Shown in pieces: positions 34,176 through 46,830 of a stretch of 64,000 nucleotides of DNA. Every line of letters starts with the position of its first letter. Positions within the stretch are counted from its first letter, which is position 1. The stretch spans positions 104,281,368 to 104,345,367 of the forward strand of contig JBOZIK010000001.1 of assembly GCA_051453625.1 (NCBI GenBank), in the 5' to 3' direction. Origin of the DNA: Welwitschia mirabilis (Eukaryota; Gnetophyta; Gnetopsida; Welwitschiales). A program made the position numbers and the translations under genes. The notes below the pieces were generated by a model that was not told the DNA's origin, ran no database searches, and saw only the letters and a list, made by a program, of their open reading frames with translations.

Positions 34176-35855
34176 TGATTATTCCTTCTTAATATTACTA
34201 GTCCCTTTCTATAGATTCCCTAGCAACATAAAAAGATTAGGTAAAAATAGACAAGATTGATTTATCTATTTCTAAAAACCAACATATCAATGTCTATTAG
34301 TATGAATCATAAAATTATTTGATGTCATAAATGTATGATTTAATGTTAGATAATACAAAGTATCATGTAGTAAGGGTAGTGATTATGATAATGTCTAAGG
34401 TCATCCTATAAAGGATCCATATAATGTCAAGACTATAACTCAACCTAATCATCAACTATAACAGTGTGTGATACCTTACTAATAAACCATCCAATAATCA
34501 ATATGTTTTGAATGCTTACAAAGTTGTTACTTTTGGAGACATCAAAGGCCAAGTCAATGGAATTATTAAAAAATGTCATCCATCATGATGAGCAGAGTGT
34601 AACCACTACCAAGAGTATAAGGTTCTACAAGCTAAAGCTAGATCATCACTAACTGACACTTTAGTGGAGTTTTCATAGATACCATATTACACTATTAAAG
34701 GCCCCTCTTAGGAACATTTGCCTTAGTGCACTTGTAGTAGGATATTATGATTTTTTCCTCCTTTTTTTTGGTGTATAATATTGATATTTTACTTATTAAC
34801 TTGAATTTTCTTTTTTATTTTTGAAAATATTAATTAATTATTAGGATGATAAATTATAAGACTTACAATGGAGGATAAGCATTAGATTTAACATAACTAA
34901 TACTAAGAGAAAATAACATAAGACATAGGAAGTCATAGATATGTGAATGTCTTAAGATTGGGTATAGTCTAATTTTACCATCATAAATGCCCAAAAATAG
35001 GAAGCCTACTTTCGTAAAGACTTAAATGCAATTTAACATAGGACTAAACAAATAGAAATTCAAATAAGAAAATAATTTAATTAAGAAACCCTACTAATAA
35101 GTCATTTAAATAAAGGTGAAGAGAAGACTCATCTCTCGATCAAGAGGATCTTCCTACTCAATTGCTTCTATCATGTTAAGAGTACGGTGGTAATTATTGA
35201 TGTAATCTCAATTGTCATTCATTGATCTTAAGTTTTTTTTAGCATCTAAATTAGAAACCTCAATGAAGTCATTCAAAATGCACTTCTCTATGAGATAAGT
35301 ACTTATCCACCTGAAAGTTAACTCATTATAAGTATGTACTCAAGAATTATGCAATACAAGAAAATAAAAGAATTCAAGACAAATATCAATAATAGAATTA
35401 AGGAGAAATAAACCATGAAGAGAAGGAAAATGCAAATGGATGATGAAAACTAAGTGATAACTTGTTGAATATGGAATGGATGAGGTGAAATATGCTATTA
35501 TCAAATAGAACGATGAGTGTATTACAAGAGAAGGTAATATAAAAAGGCTTGCTTAAAGGTGTAAGTTATAGTAGAGGTAGGATCAGACATGTTATAGAAT
35601 GGGTCAATGTGGTATATGTTATCATCATCATCTTTTATGAATGAAGCCTTATGAAGTGGGATGTCAATTACAGAAATATTAGGATGATAAGGAATAAGAA
35701 AACCCTACTATATACACCTGATGCACTACTTTGTCCATGTTGTACATGAAGGTTAGTAGCATACATCCATTTTATGATTAATGAATGTGCTTGATCATGA
35801 TCTGTGAAACTTAAAAGAAAAAAAAAAGAAAAAAAAACAAACCTGAAACCTGCAT

Positions 35856-35894
<39 letters not shown>

Positions 35895-36368
35895 CCATGC
35901 TATCATGTATGAACAATGACCAAATATGTACTAATGTGACTTTTTTAAATAAAACTATATAAAATAATAAATGCATAAAATGAATGATTGAATAATAACT
36001 CACAAAAGAAATGGTGATATACATTTTAAATTTTTCATTGATAATATAGTCGAAGATAAAAGGAATTTTGTAATGTCCACTAAATTCTATGAAGACATAG
36101 TCTAATTGAAAATAAAATAATTGTAATAACTTTTCCAAATTTAGCTCTTAATAAAATATTAATTTATAGTCTATACGATTATTACATTATGCAATTCATA
36201 TTACCCTAAGACATATAAGGAAACTATTCATCCTAGTCATTAAAATAAAAAGAGGAAAAATTATTACTTTATTTAAGAAAAATTCCCATTTTTATAAAGA
36301 TAAAAATAAAAGGGCTTTTTAACATCCATTTTCCATGAAGATAACAGATAATCTATATAACTAATAAG
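34176..36368 (-). other. 3' part of the Tat internal region, no coding recognised
   Basis: About 2.2 kb between LTR A and the nested chromovirus. By position it is the Tat sequence downstream of integrase. I can read no protein motif in it. The 156-codon minus frame at 35668-36138 is carried by an (AT)n run and a poly-purine run and is not gene-like. Confidence 0.45.
35859..35893. repeat. (AT)n microsatellite
   Basis: About 17 perfect AT units. A purine-rich run of mostly A lies 20-40 bp to its left. Confidence 0.95.
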
Positions 36369-38259
36369 TGTGATGCAAAATTTTAACTTACCTATAATAA
36401 GTTTCTTTATTATATATCCCACGATAAGTCTATGAGTCCTAGCTAATGTACAAAAAAAAAAGTATAAAAATATGCTTGAATTTAAAAGAAACTAACATCC
36501 TCTTTAGATTTGGAAACATAGGGATTCTATATTTGATCCCTTAGAGTAATGAAGTAATGTTATGAATAGTAATTAAGAAGTTAGCTAAGCTCTCCTAAAA
36601 ACAGGAATGTACTTAACATATTTATTTATTATTTATTTTTAAATTATATCTCTAGTGTATTTTCATGAGTGTTGTTACTAAGTTTCAAGAAAAATAACTG
36701 AAAAGGGACATTGTATAAACTCAAACCAAGGACCTTCGAGATAAAGAGATTTCTCTTTAATTAAATGCATAACCACCTTGCTTCGTATGAGGACTGTATT
36801 AAGGCCAAAAAAAAAAAAAAGATGTGCAATTGTAACATGAATTAACAAGAGAACCTAGAGAAGAAAAATAAAAACACCTGCTTGCACTATAAAAATTGGG
36901 ATAGAATGACACTAGGAGGGAGGAGGAGATCTATGCAGTGAAGAAGAAAAGAAAGAGTACATAGATAAATGAGTAATGTTATCTGGCTAATTCATGAAAA
37001 CAAATAAGAGAGAGAGTTAAACACATAAAGGTGTGAAAGAGTACAACTTATTTTAATGACATACATACCATACTTCCATTTACAGATGCGTTCGCATGAA
37101 CTTTCTGACTAAACATTATGACTTAGTCATGGTTTAGTAATACAGAAGAGTAAGATTAATGATGAATCAGTGCTTATGTTTTAGCATGATCATAAATATT
37201 ATATTCGTCCTTCTTTATATAGCATGTGGACTATGAAGGATTTCCCTCAGGATTTTTGCTAATTGATAAGTGCATTTCTTGCTTACATAGTTCTTATGTA
37301 CTTATTCAATGATGTAGATTACCTCCATTTATGCAAGATTCCCATTATGCTTTTAAATCACTTCTACCTTGAAATTAAACCTTCACTTAAACTCATTCTA
37401 GTTCTTCTATCATTTTTAGACTCCTTTATGGATATGGCATCTTATCTCCATAACAAACTAGTGCCAGAGAACATTCTCCCTTCTTCCATTTTGAAGTGCA
37501 CTACCATTCTATTATTGCCCCTTTTTCACCAATTTGTAAGGGCATCAAAGAGTTGATTTCATATTTTGTATACCTCAAAAGCATAAATCTGATTGAGAAG
37601 AAAAATGGTTAATACATTACATGACTGAAAGAAAGACCAATAATTTCATTATGCACATTCTTCTACTTAACCTAGTATCCCATGTTAAAGATATGCTCAC
37701 ACTATGTCATCATCTGTGAAAGGCTAAGCATTATCCAATTGTTATGTGCTTTATAAGGTGTATAGCTTGGAAAATAACACATCTTTTGATTGTGTTACAT
37801 CTTTTTTTGTAATTACTTCTAATCATTTCATTGTATCCTCCCTTTACCAATTAATACCAGTTATGGTAGAATTTCTATTTCTTTCCTTGAAGTCACTGGT
37901 AGATGTCGTTTTAATTACACCTCATCATCTATTTTAACTTCATTACATTAAATAAAATTTTTATAGTAGTACAATCTTTAGAATGTTGAATTACTCCCTA
38001 ATAATCTTGTCATATTTATATTTTGGAAGCTATGTCTCCTATGTCATTGATATCTTTTAACGATTACCATTAATTCCTTGCTCACTCTGCATGCTGCTTG
38101 AAATGATATTACTTTAGTTAACTAGTTTGTAATTCCTTATGTTGATGCATGAATTTATAAGAGCATTGACATAATGTACAAGACCACTGAATGCACATTT
38201 TAGTTTACATCTAATGGGCGAATTTTATATTAAGAAACATTTCTTTCATTTAATATCTT

Positions 38260-38325
38260 TCATCGCTAGCGTAACAGTTAGGAAGGAGCAAGGACAAATA
38301 GAGTGTGGATGGTTCGATTCTCCTC
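38260..38325 (+). promoter_or_regulatory. tRNA-like split pol III promoter (A and B boxes) in LTR C1
   Basis: The A box tagcgtaacag (38267-38277) fits TRGYNNANNNG exactly. The B box gttcgattc (38312-38320) fits GWTCRANNC exactly. The 34-bp spacing is within the normal tRNA range. Acceptor, D and T stems do not pair well, so this is not a tRNA gene; a SINE head or tRNA relic is the likelier reading. It points opposite to the LTR's own transcription. Both boxes also match in LTR C2. Confidence 0.45.
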
Positions 38326-39706
38326 ATTAATACATTTTATTTTTAGGAATATTGCATTAGAGTGTAGTAGTACCCTTCTACCTAATATGTCTTAAATTAA
38401 TTAATGTCTATCAAATTGCATTTTCACATGGGCTCTTTCATCCATTTGACTTCTAGGCAATGCTCTCTTGGTTATATCAATAAATTTTACTAAGGTTTTC
38501 TTCTCATATGATATTAACTCTATCCTATATCTTACATAACATTATATCTTTTCTTAACTAAAAGAATTCCTTTAATATTTTTAATCTATATGATTAAGGA
38601 CTTTGAAATAGAATGCATATAATTTAATCACGTAATGAATAGATGCTAACACATAAATTCTATATTCACCACTATATTTGACAATAAAATATTCAAGAAA
38701 ACATCTAAGAAATTCATATGAAAGGAACTCAAATAGCCAAATTTCATATAATATTTCAATGAAAGATATACGTGCTTTAACATTCAATGTATTACAATAC
38801 TGAGGAATTCTAGGTTCTCAATAAGTATACAAATTTCACTCCAAAAAATTTTCTCAACATAAAAATGGAAAGGATAGTCTCTTTATTTCCTTACCCTCCT
38901 CAATATTAAACTCCAATTTTACCATCTATTTTACATAAGAAACATGGAGTGAGAACCATGAAAATTTTATAGCTCCCAATGTAATAAGGCCTTAGGTAAG
39001 TGGTTTTCCAAGCTTAAGAAAGGATCCTTAAGAAAATCAAACGTGACTAATACCTCATACCAAATGTAATAATCTAGAAACATATTTTTAAGTCTCAATA
39101 CTTCAAGAATATATAGTGATAAAATACCCCATCAAAAGTTCTTTAAAATACCCACTTATCTAGATGTTCATTCTTATGCTAATAAGAACCCTTCAAATGG
39201 GATAAACCTCTAAAGTTGCATGTCATGCACAACTAGACAGGTTACAAACATTACTTGCTTACTCTAGCGACTCATTCCCATGGCTAATGAGAGCCTTTTA
39301 GGTGGTCCATCCCTTGAATCTACATGGTTTAATCACTAGGAAGTTTTTAAAAATATAATGATCAAGATATTACATACATAAGAAGAGACTCACAAGATCA
39401 AGTAAGAAAAATCAATGAAACATGCAAGAAATGAATGAAAGTTCATAAACCATACTAAAAAGGAATCGAAGGATTAAAACTAATATAAGAAAGAATGCAG
39501 ATCATAATGCCATATAAGAAAGGAATCCAAGATTCATAAATCATGCAAGGAAAAAAATCAAAGAATCATAAGGCCATACTTGAATTGAAATGAAGATTCG
39601 AGAACTTCCAAAGATTCCAAAGCTCAAAGGCTTGAAGGCTTATCCAAGATGTAAGGTTTAGTAGCAAAGGCTTCTTAATAAATAAAATGAAAGAGTAGAG
39701 AATGGT

Positions 39707-39716
39707 ATTATTTATA
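39707..39716 (-). promoter_or_regulatory. TATA-like box in LTR C1
   Basis: The minus strand reads ctataaataat. The same place in C2 (45252-45262) reads ctataaataagg. This supports minus orientation. Confidence 0.5.
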
Positions 39717-40191
39717 GTTGACAGTATGAAATGAAAAGGGTCCCAAAAATATAAAAATATAACATTATAAAGGAGGGTGATCAAGATGGCAAAAGTTGGT
39801 AAAGATTCCATAACCCCCATTATTCAATTCCTTTTCTGGCCACTGGGTGCATTAATATCATAACAATAAATAGTAATGCTCATCATGTAATTATTACAAT
39901 AATGAGTAAGTTCCAAAAATTACATTTAAAGTAGTTTTTAATTTAAATAAATATAAGTGTCATAGTTACAAAACTTTAACCATGAGAATCATAATTAATC
40001 ATAAGAATTTTCAATTGAAGGCAATATTATGACTCTTGTAAAATGTGAGAATTATTGCATAAAAATTTTTACAATAAAAATTACTTCAATGAAAACTAGA
40101 AAATAAATACATGCAATAATTAAACTACCTTAAAGTTTTATAACATTAAGAATTATTTGAAGTATTAGACCTTAAAGGTCTGGACATGACA

Positions 40192-40203
40192 CCTCTGCTT
40201 CTT
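40192..40203 (-). other. Polypurine tract of the chromovirus-like element
   Basis: The minus strand reads aagaagcagagg immediately before the LTR start TGTCATG. Confidence 0.6.
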
Positions 40204-40578
40204 GATCATAACCTTACTCATGGAAAAGTAGCAACTTATGTTCTCACATATGGATTTGGTAATATAAGCATGATATATTTGTACTATATTAGAAAGGTGT
40301 ATTATGGTGTTCTACTCTATCTACATAAATATATATTAAATGACTATAGCTCTCTTCTTAATTGAAGTCATCCTTTACTTAGCCCTAGTTGTCTGATACC
40401 CCAAAAGGATAACATGCTAATCCATCTAAGAAAATCTACCACTGAGTTACTATTCTAATCCTTCGAAGAGAATAGTCATCTACTATAAAAGAATACTTTT
40501 AGCCACTATACTACTAGTATGAAAATGAACTCTATGTAATTGAGTTTACTTTAGCTCATTAGGATCTAGATACTCATT
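40204..40578 (-). other. Internal remnant of the chromovirus-like element
   Basis: About 375 bp between polypurine tract and an inserted LTR-like segment. No coding motif seen. Confidence 0.4.
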
Positions 40579-41106
40579 GTTGCGGTGTGAATTTATGCAA
40601 TCTTTTACACCTTGATTTAAATCTTATTAATTACAAATAAAATGCACAAATATAGCATGCTAGTATAGTCGGGAGTGATCTGAATGTCGTAATTTTGTCG
40701 AAGGTCAATAGTATGGATAATAAAGAGTTAGTTTCAAGAAATAAATATGTAACTATAATCTACTGAAATAAAACTGCAATGCATGAAATCAAAATAACGA
40801 TGCAAAACTAGTCTATGAAAAGAAATAATGATGCACCTAATTTAATCAAGCTCAATCATGACAAAGGCTACCCTCATAATCTATATAATCAAAGAAACCT
40901 GTTATGAATCTTAAACAACATAAACTATGAGGGATAAGTCTTGCAAATATTGAACAAAAAGGACAATTCATATTAAAAGCATAAAAGGCATCTGTATTAC
41001 AAAGTAGTCATTCCTCAATAGAGGATACACCGTCCAACACCAAGGTAACGTCTCTCTGGATTACAAGATGGTTCTCCGGTCCCAAGATCTCCTGTCACGA
41101 GAAAGT
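40579..41106 (-). repeat. Fragment of a distinct Athila-related LTR
   Basis: It begins tgttgcggtgtgaatttatg, like the Athila LTRs at 4156 and 16371 (tgttgcgatgtg). Towards its right it carries a ccaacaccaaggtaac..tctctggattac block at the place where those LTRs have accaaggtgatcc..ctcc. The rest is too different to be the same family. It keeps several CG dinucleotides, so it looks younger than its surroundings. A 100-N gap cuts it, so its end and any target-site copy (left flank ctcat) cannot be seen. Confidence 0.5.
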
Positions 41107-41206
41107 NNNNNNNNNNNNNNNNNNNNNNNNNNNNNNNNNNNNNNNNNNNNNNNNNNNNNNNNNNNNNNNNNNNNNNNNNNNNNNNNNNNNNNNNNNNNNN
41201 NNNNNN
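41107..41206. other. Assembly gap, 100 N
   Basis: Placeholder gap inside the chromovirus-like element. The missing pol region could be partly here. Confidence 0.95.
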
Positions 41207-41339
41207 GTTGGTAAAAAAGAAATAATTTTGCAACTTCATTCTTAACTAGTTATTTTATAAAAATGAAAATGTTAATACCTACTATTCAAATACTAAGGTC
41301 TCTTTACTTGGAATTGAGGCATAAATATTTCTTATATCC

Positions 41340-41845
41340 ATTGATTTCTTTTTACCAGTTCTATTTATAACATAGTGAGGACTTTCACAATTATAGAATT
41401 TTATTCTTTTAGAATCTTTAGTTTCATTCTCTAAGTGATAGAGGTCCTAGGCCTATCTTCAAGCTCGTTCTTATTCTTGTTTTGCATTGCATTAATCCTA
41501 GAGACTTCATCCTTGTCATCATTTTACTTTAAATCATTATTTCTAAAGAATGACTTCTTTCTCTCTTGAAATTTTCCTCTTTCTTAAAAGATTATTTTTT
41601 TCCCCTAAATTTTTTATCCTTATTTAAATACTCTTCACATATCCTTGTCTTCTCTAAATCTTCTATAAGTGATCTTGGTTGAAATAATTTTACTTACCTT
41701 AGAATAGTGGGATGTAAATCAGATACTAACCTTTTAACTTTTACTTCTTTACTACTTGTTAGCTCAAGAATATATCTCAAAAGTTTCATAAATTTATGCT
41801 TATATTGTGCTATTATCATAGAACCTTGTTTAAACTTGTATAATT
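41340..41845 (-). pseudogene. Chromovirus-type gypsy gag fragment
   Basis: The minus-strand translation shows IAQYKHKFMKLLRYI, KEVKVKRLVSDLHPTI and LIEDLEKTRICEEY. This matches the retrotransposon gag pattern of chromoviruses (V--Y---F-ELSRFAP ... EEKKVRRF--GL-P-IR). Beyond it comes a Lys/Arg-rich tail with no clear zinc knuckle. The N-terminal half is missing: gag motifs start only about 70 bp from LTR C2, where a leader and about 100 residues would be expected. Confidence 0.65.
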
Positions 41846-41895
41846 AGCTAAGTCAAATTTTAATTTAGCTATGTTTAAAAGTTTCATAAATTTAT

Positions 41896-41913
41896 GCTCA
41901 TATAACTAACAAG
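41896..41913 (-). other. Degenerate primer-binding site beside LTR C2
   Basis: The minus strand reads ttagttatatgagc, close to TTGGTATCAGAGC. A short block (aattttaatttagctat) occurs both at 41855 and 41924, so a small local duplication touches this junction. Confidence 0.4.
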
Positions 41914-44900
41914 TGTGATGCAAAATTTTAATTTAGCTATATCTTGATTCTTTATCATAGTATCCTATGATAATACTATGAGACTTAGCTAAGTACACAA
42001 AAAAAATGTATAAACATATGCTTGAATTTAAAAGCACTTAACATCCCCTAAAGATTTAAAAACATAAGTATTCTATGTTTGATCCCCAAGGGTAATGAAG
42101 TAATGTCGTGAATGCTAATTGAAAAATTAGCTAAGCTATCCCAAAGACATAAATTTACTTGAAATATTTATTTATCATTTATTTTTTAATTGATGATATT
42201 TCTAGTCTATTTTTATGAGTACTATTACTGCGTTTTTCAAGAAAAATAACTAATTTAGGGCATTGTATAAACTTTAACCTAGGGCCTTTAGGACAAAGGC
42301 ATTTCTCATTAACCAATTATACTACTACCTTAATTTGTATGAGGATTGTATTAAGGTTGGAAAGTGGAGATGTGTAATTGTAATATGAATTAATGAAAGA
42401 ACTAGAGAAGAAAAAGGATAACACCCACTTCACCTATAATGACTACTTGCATTATGAATAATAAGGCTAGATGACACTAGAAGGAAGAAGGATATCTACA
42501 CAATGAAGAAGAAAGGAAAGAGTACACAGATAAATGAGTAGCGTCATTTGGTTAATCCATGAAAATGCACAAGAGAGACAGGTAAAGCATGAAGGTTTGA
42601 AAGAGTACAACTTATTTTAATGGCATACATACTATAATTTAATTTACAAATGTATTAGCATGAAATTTCTAATTAAATGTTATGATTGGTTAGGGTTTGG
42701 TAATAGAGAAGAGTGAGATCAATGATGTCTCTGTGCTTACATTTTAGCATCATCATAAATATTATGTTCTCTCTCCTTTATATGACATATTAACTATGAA
42801 GGATTACCCTCAAGATTTTTGGTAATTGATGAGTGCATTTCTTGCTTGCTTAGTTCTTATTCACTTATTCAATGGTGCATATTACCTCCATTTATGCAAG
42901 ATTTTCATCATGCTTTCACAACCCTTCTACCTTGTGGTTAAACTTTCACTCATGCATACTTTAGTTGTTCTACCATTTTTAGAATCCTTTATGGATCAAC
43001 TCCAACATATACCATTGCCAGATACCACTTCCCCTTATTCTATTTTAAAGCATACTATCATTCTATTATGATCCTTCTTTCACTTCTCTATAAGGGCATT
43101 GGTGAGTTGATTCCATCTTTTATATACCTTAAAGGCAAAAATCTAATTAAGGAGTAAAATGGCTAATACATTACATGATACTACACAAATTCTTCTGCTT
43201 AATCTAATACCTCATGCTCAGTATATACTCATATTACACATCATCCACATAATGCTAAGCATTATCTAGTTATTATGCATTTTAGAAGATGTTTGACTTG
43301 GAAAATGACACACTTATTAATTACATTGCATCTTCGTTTGTGATATATTCTAATGATTTTACTATATCCTCTCTTTACCAATTAATCCTTGTTATTTTAT
43401 AATTTCTATTTCTTTCCTTAGATTTAGTGGTAGATATCATTCCAATTGCATCTGATCATCTATTTCAAATTCATTGCATTAAATAAAATTTTTTAGTAGT
43501 ACAATCATCAAATTCTTGAAATAGTTCCTAATAATCTTCTTATATTTATATTTTGAAAGTTAAATATCCTATGTTATTAATATCTTTCAATGATTATTAT
43601 TAATTTTTCACTCACTTTACATGCTACTTGAAATGTTATTGCTTAAGTCAACTAGCTTGCAATTCCTTACATTGATGAACGAAGTCATGAGAGCATTAAA
43701 ACAATGCACAAGATCATTGAATGCATGTTTTAGTTTGTATATAATAGATGAATCTTATATTAAGAAGTATTTCTTTCATTTAATGTCTTCCATTGCTGGT
43801 GTAATAGTTAGGGAGAAGTAAGGACAAATAAAGGTTGGATGGTTCAATTCTCCCTACTAATATGTTTTCTCCTTAAGGATATTATGTTGAGTGTAGTGGT
43901 ATCCTTCTACCTAATATGCATTAAATTAATTAATTCTCATTAAATCACATTTTTTTTCCATGTGTGCCCTCTCATCCATCTGACTTTTAGGCAATGCTCT
44001 GCTCATTATATAAATAAATTCCACGAAGGCTTTCTTCTCATATAATATGATCTCTACCCTATGTCTTACATAACATTGCAACTTTTCTCAATTAGAAGAA
44101 TTCCTTTAAGATTTTTAATCTATTTAGTTAATGACTTTGAAATAGAATGCATATAATTTGATCACCTAATAAATGGATGTTAACACATGAATTCTATGTC
44201 CATCACAATATTTGATAATAAAACTTTCAAGAAAACTTTCAACGAATGCATATGAAAGGAAAGAAAATAGCCAAATTTCATATAATATTTCAAAGAAAAA
44301 TATACATGATTCAACATTTAATGCATTACAATATTAAGGAATTCTAAATTCTCAACAGGCATACAAATTTTAATCCAAATAATTTTCTCAACATAAAACT
44401 AGAAAGGATAGTTTCTTCACTTCCTTGTCCTCCTTGAAATTGAACTCCAGTTGTACTATTTGTTTTACACAAGAAATATGGAGTGAGAATAGTGAAAACC
44501 AAATAGCTCCCAGCATGGTCCATGGCAAGGCCTTGGGTAAGGGGTTTTTCAAGCTTAAGGAGGAATCCTCAAGAAAATCAAATGTGACCGATACCTCATA
44601 CTAGATGCAATAATCTAGAAACACATTTTCAAGTCTCAATACTCCAAGAATATACAATGATAAAATTATTTATCAAAAGGGTGTTAAAAATACCCACTTA
44701 TCTAGAGGTTCATTTCTATAGCTAATAAGAACCCTATAGATGGGACAAACCCTCTGAAACTATATGTCATGCATAATTAGATGGTCATAAATATTACCCT
44801 TATCACTTTAATAGTTCACTCCCATGGTCAATCGGATTCCTTTAAGTGGCCCAATTCCTAAACCTACATAGTTTAATTACTTAGCAAGTTTTTAAAAATA

Positions 44901-45738
44901 GAATTACTATTACATTACATGCATAAGAAAAAACTCATAAGATGAAGCAATACAAATCCATGAAACATGCAAGAAATAAATGAAAGTTCATAAACCATAC
45001 CAAAAATGAATTGAAAAAACAAAAATCATACACGAAAATAATAAAGACCATAACATCATATAAGAAAGGAATCAAAGATTCATAAACCATAGAAGAAAAG
45101 AATCAAAGAACCATAAAACCATACTTGAATTAAAACAAATATTCAAGAACTTCCAAAGATTATAAGACTCAAAGGTTCAAAGGTTTATCTAAGCTCTAAG
45201 GTTCATTAGCAAAGGCTTCTTAAGACATGAAATGGAAGAAGAGAGAAGGACCTTATTTATAGCTAAGGGTGTGAAATGCAAAGAATACAAGAATATAAAA
45301 TGATACCATCATAAAGGAGGGTGATCAAGGTAAAAAAAAAAAGTTGATAAAGATTATGTAACCCTATTATTCAATTTCTTTTGAGGCAAATAAAAACATT
45401 AATATCATAACAATAAAGAGTAATGCTTATAATACAATTATTACAATAACAAGTAATTTTCAAAAATCACATTTAAACTATTTTTTAGTTTAAATAGAGA
45501 TAAGTGCAATAGTTACAAAAATATAACCATAAGAATGATAATTAATCATAATAATTTTTAACAAAGGCAATATTATGATTCCTACAAAATGTGAGGAGTT
45601 ATTGCATAAAAATTTTTACAATAAAAATTGCTCCACTAGAAACTAGAAAATAAATACATGTACTAATTAAACTAGCTTAAGGTTTTATAGCATTAAGAAT
45701 TATTTAAAATCTTAGACCTTGAAGATCTGGACATAACA
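41914..45738 (-). repeat. 5' LTR of the chromovirus-like element (C2)
   Basis: This is collinear with C1 with many transitions; plus-strand ends are tgtgatgcaaaa and ctggacataaca. It lies directly against the Tat integrase at its right end. A TATA-like box is at 45252-45262 (minus). A pol III-like box pair lies at 43797-43850. Confidence 0.8.
43790..43855 (+). promoter_or_regulatory. tRNA-like split pol III promoter (A and B boxes) in LTR C2
   Basis: The A box tggtgtaatag (43797-43807) and B box gttcaattc (43842-43850) both still fit the consensus although each differs from C1. Spacing is the same, 34 bp. Confidence 0.45.
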
Positions 45739-46830
45739 AATTTATTGGTTATTTGTTCTTTATGTTGCTGAGATTTTTCAATCTGTGTGTTACTTTATCA
45801 AATTTTTATGATGTGATATATGATCCTAACAAATTTAATGAAAATTTCAAGGTTTTCTCAGTTAAACTTGCATTCAAGATAAGGTCATCTATGTTATAAG
45901 ATCATGAATTCACATGTTTATTATATGCATTGGTCACTCATTTTTTATAAGTTTTTATATGTTGCAGTGCTTTTATCGTTTGTTCATCTAGAGTTTTTAA
46001 CTGAGCGAGTTGTACTTTCCTTTTAACTTTACGTAATTTAAGATATTTGATCAACATTTTTAAGGTGAGAATTTTAATTTGAGTTCATAAGATAACTTTA
46101 GTATCATAAACTAGTTGAAATTTGGTTATTCTAATAGCAATTTTTACTATAGTATGGTATGCTCATAATGTAAAAGGTAATTTTTAATACACGATTTTGA
46201 ATTTCTTTGTAGTAATTTCTTAAGATAGTTAATGATTACTTTATTCATAGCCTTGGCTTAAATATTCGACTAAGAATAATGTGTAGTATAAGATGAATGT
46301 TTTATCTTGAATTTGCTTAAGAAATTTTTTAATTTGACAAATTTAAATTATGGACCATTATTTCTAATAATGAAGGAGTGTTAATTTTTTCAATGATGTG
46401 ATTTAGGATGAACTTTTTAATTTTCTTCATGGTTGTTTTATGTAGAGGTACTACTTCTATCCATTTTGAAAAGTATTCAGTTTTAATGAGAATGTATGCA
46501 TGTTGTTCAGATGAAGTTGTCATAATTAAACTAATTAAATCTATACCCCATTTTTTAAATGCCCATATAGAATCAAATGAAAAATTTTAGTTGGTGATTA
46601 ATGTATTTTAGTTAAAAAGATATGATAAGTATGCAAATTTTTACCATTTTAAATAGTCATTGTTCATCATTTTCTAGAAGTAACCTAATCTTATGAGATG
46701 GATTAGTAGCAATTTTTTCGCCTAATGGAAACCACATAAAATAGCATACATTTATTTTAATATATAGGTAGATTTGCTTGATTTTAGATATCTTAGTTAG
46801 ATATTGTCCTTTGATTTCTTATATAGTTGA
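45739..46830 (-). pseudogene. Tat-type gypsy integrase remnant
   Basis: From about 46590 leftwards the core reads GIDLISLIMTTSSEQHAYILIKTE (in pieces) and EYFSKWIEVVPLHKTTMKKI. In the family pattern DYFTKW-EAVPL the catalytic Asp is Glu here. Further on are ITKFQLVYDTKVIL (from ATPF-LVYG-EAVLP), QLAQLKTLDEQTIKALQHI and, at the very end, HRLKNLSNIKNKXPIN. This is the C-terminal signature of Tat integrases. It stops at 45739 where chromovirus LTR C2 begins, a few residues short of the usual end. Many stops and frameshifts. Confidence 0.8.

Larger units (their letters stand above)
36369..40191 (-). repeat. 3' LTR of the chromovirus-like element (C1)
   Basis: This direct repeat is collinear with 41914-45738; plus-strand ends are tgtgatgcaaaa and ctggacatgaca. 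A TATA-like box on the minus strand (ctataaataat) lies at 39707-39716 and is also present in C2. The open frame at 37263-37556 has a counterpart in C2 but the proteins diverge in a non-coding fashion. A pol III-like A/B box pair lies at 38267-38320. Confidence 0.8.
36369..45738 (-). mobile_element. Internally reduced chromovirus-like gypsy element nested in the Tat element
   Basis: Two direct repeats of nearly equal length (3823 and 3825 bp) bound only 1.7 kb of internal DNA. In the sense (minus) direction they start TGTCATGTCCAGA, like the TGTCACG-type starts of Tekay/Del chromoviruses, and end catcaca. The right copy is followed by a degenerate initiator-Met primer-binding site, and the left copy is preceded by a purine tract (aagaagcagagg). 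The internal part keeps a gag fragment but no protease, RT or integrase. Pol is deleted or lost in the 100-N gap. The element breaks the Tat integrase at 45738. No clear target-site duplication (ataag / aattt). Confidence 0.7.

Noticed and set aside
35668-36138. 156-codon minus-strand frame
   Set aside because: It is built on the (AT)n run (IYIYIY) and an adjacent purine run, with no domain and no support from neighbours.
37263-37556. 97-codon frame in LTR C1 with a partner at 42826-43071 in C2
   Set aside because: LTR-LTR homology explains the pair. The proteins diverge freely and the frame runs antisense to the LTR's own transcription.
38260-38332. tRNA gene
   Set aside because: The A and B boxes are good, but the acceptor, D and T stems do not pair and no anticodon stem can be drawn. 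Kept only as a pol III-like promoter.
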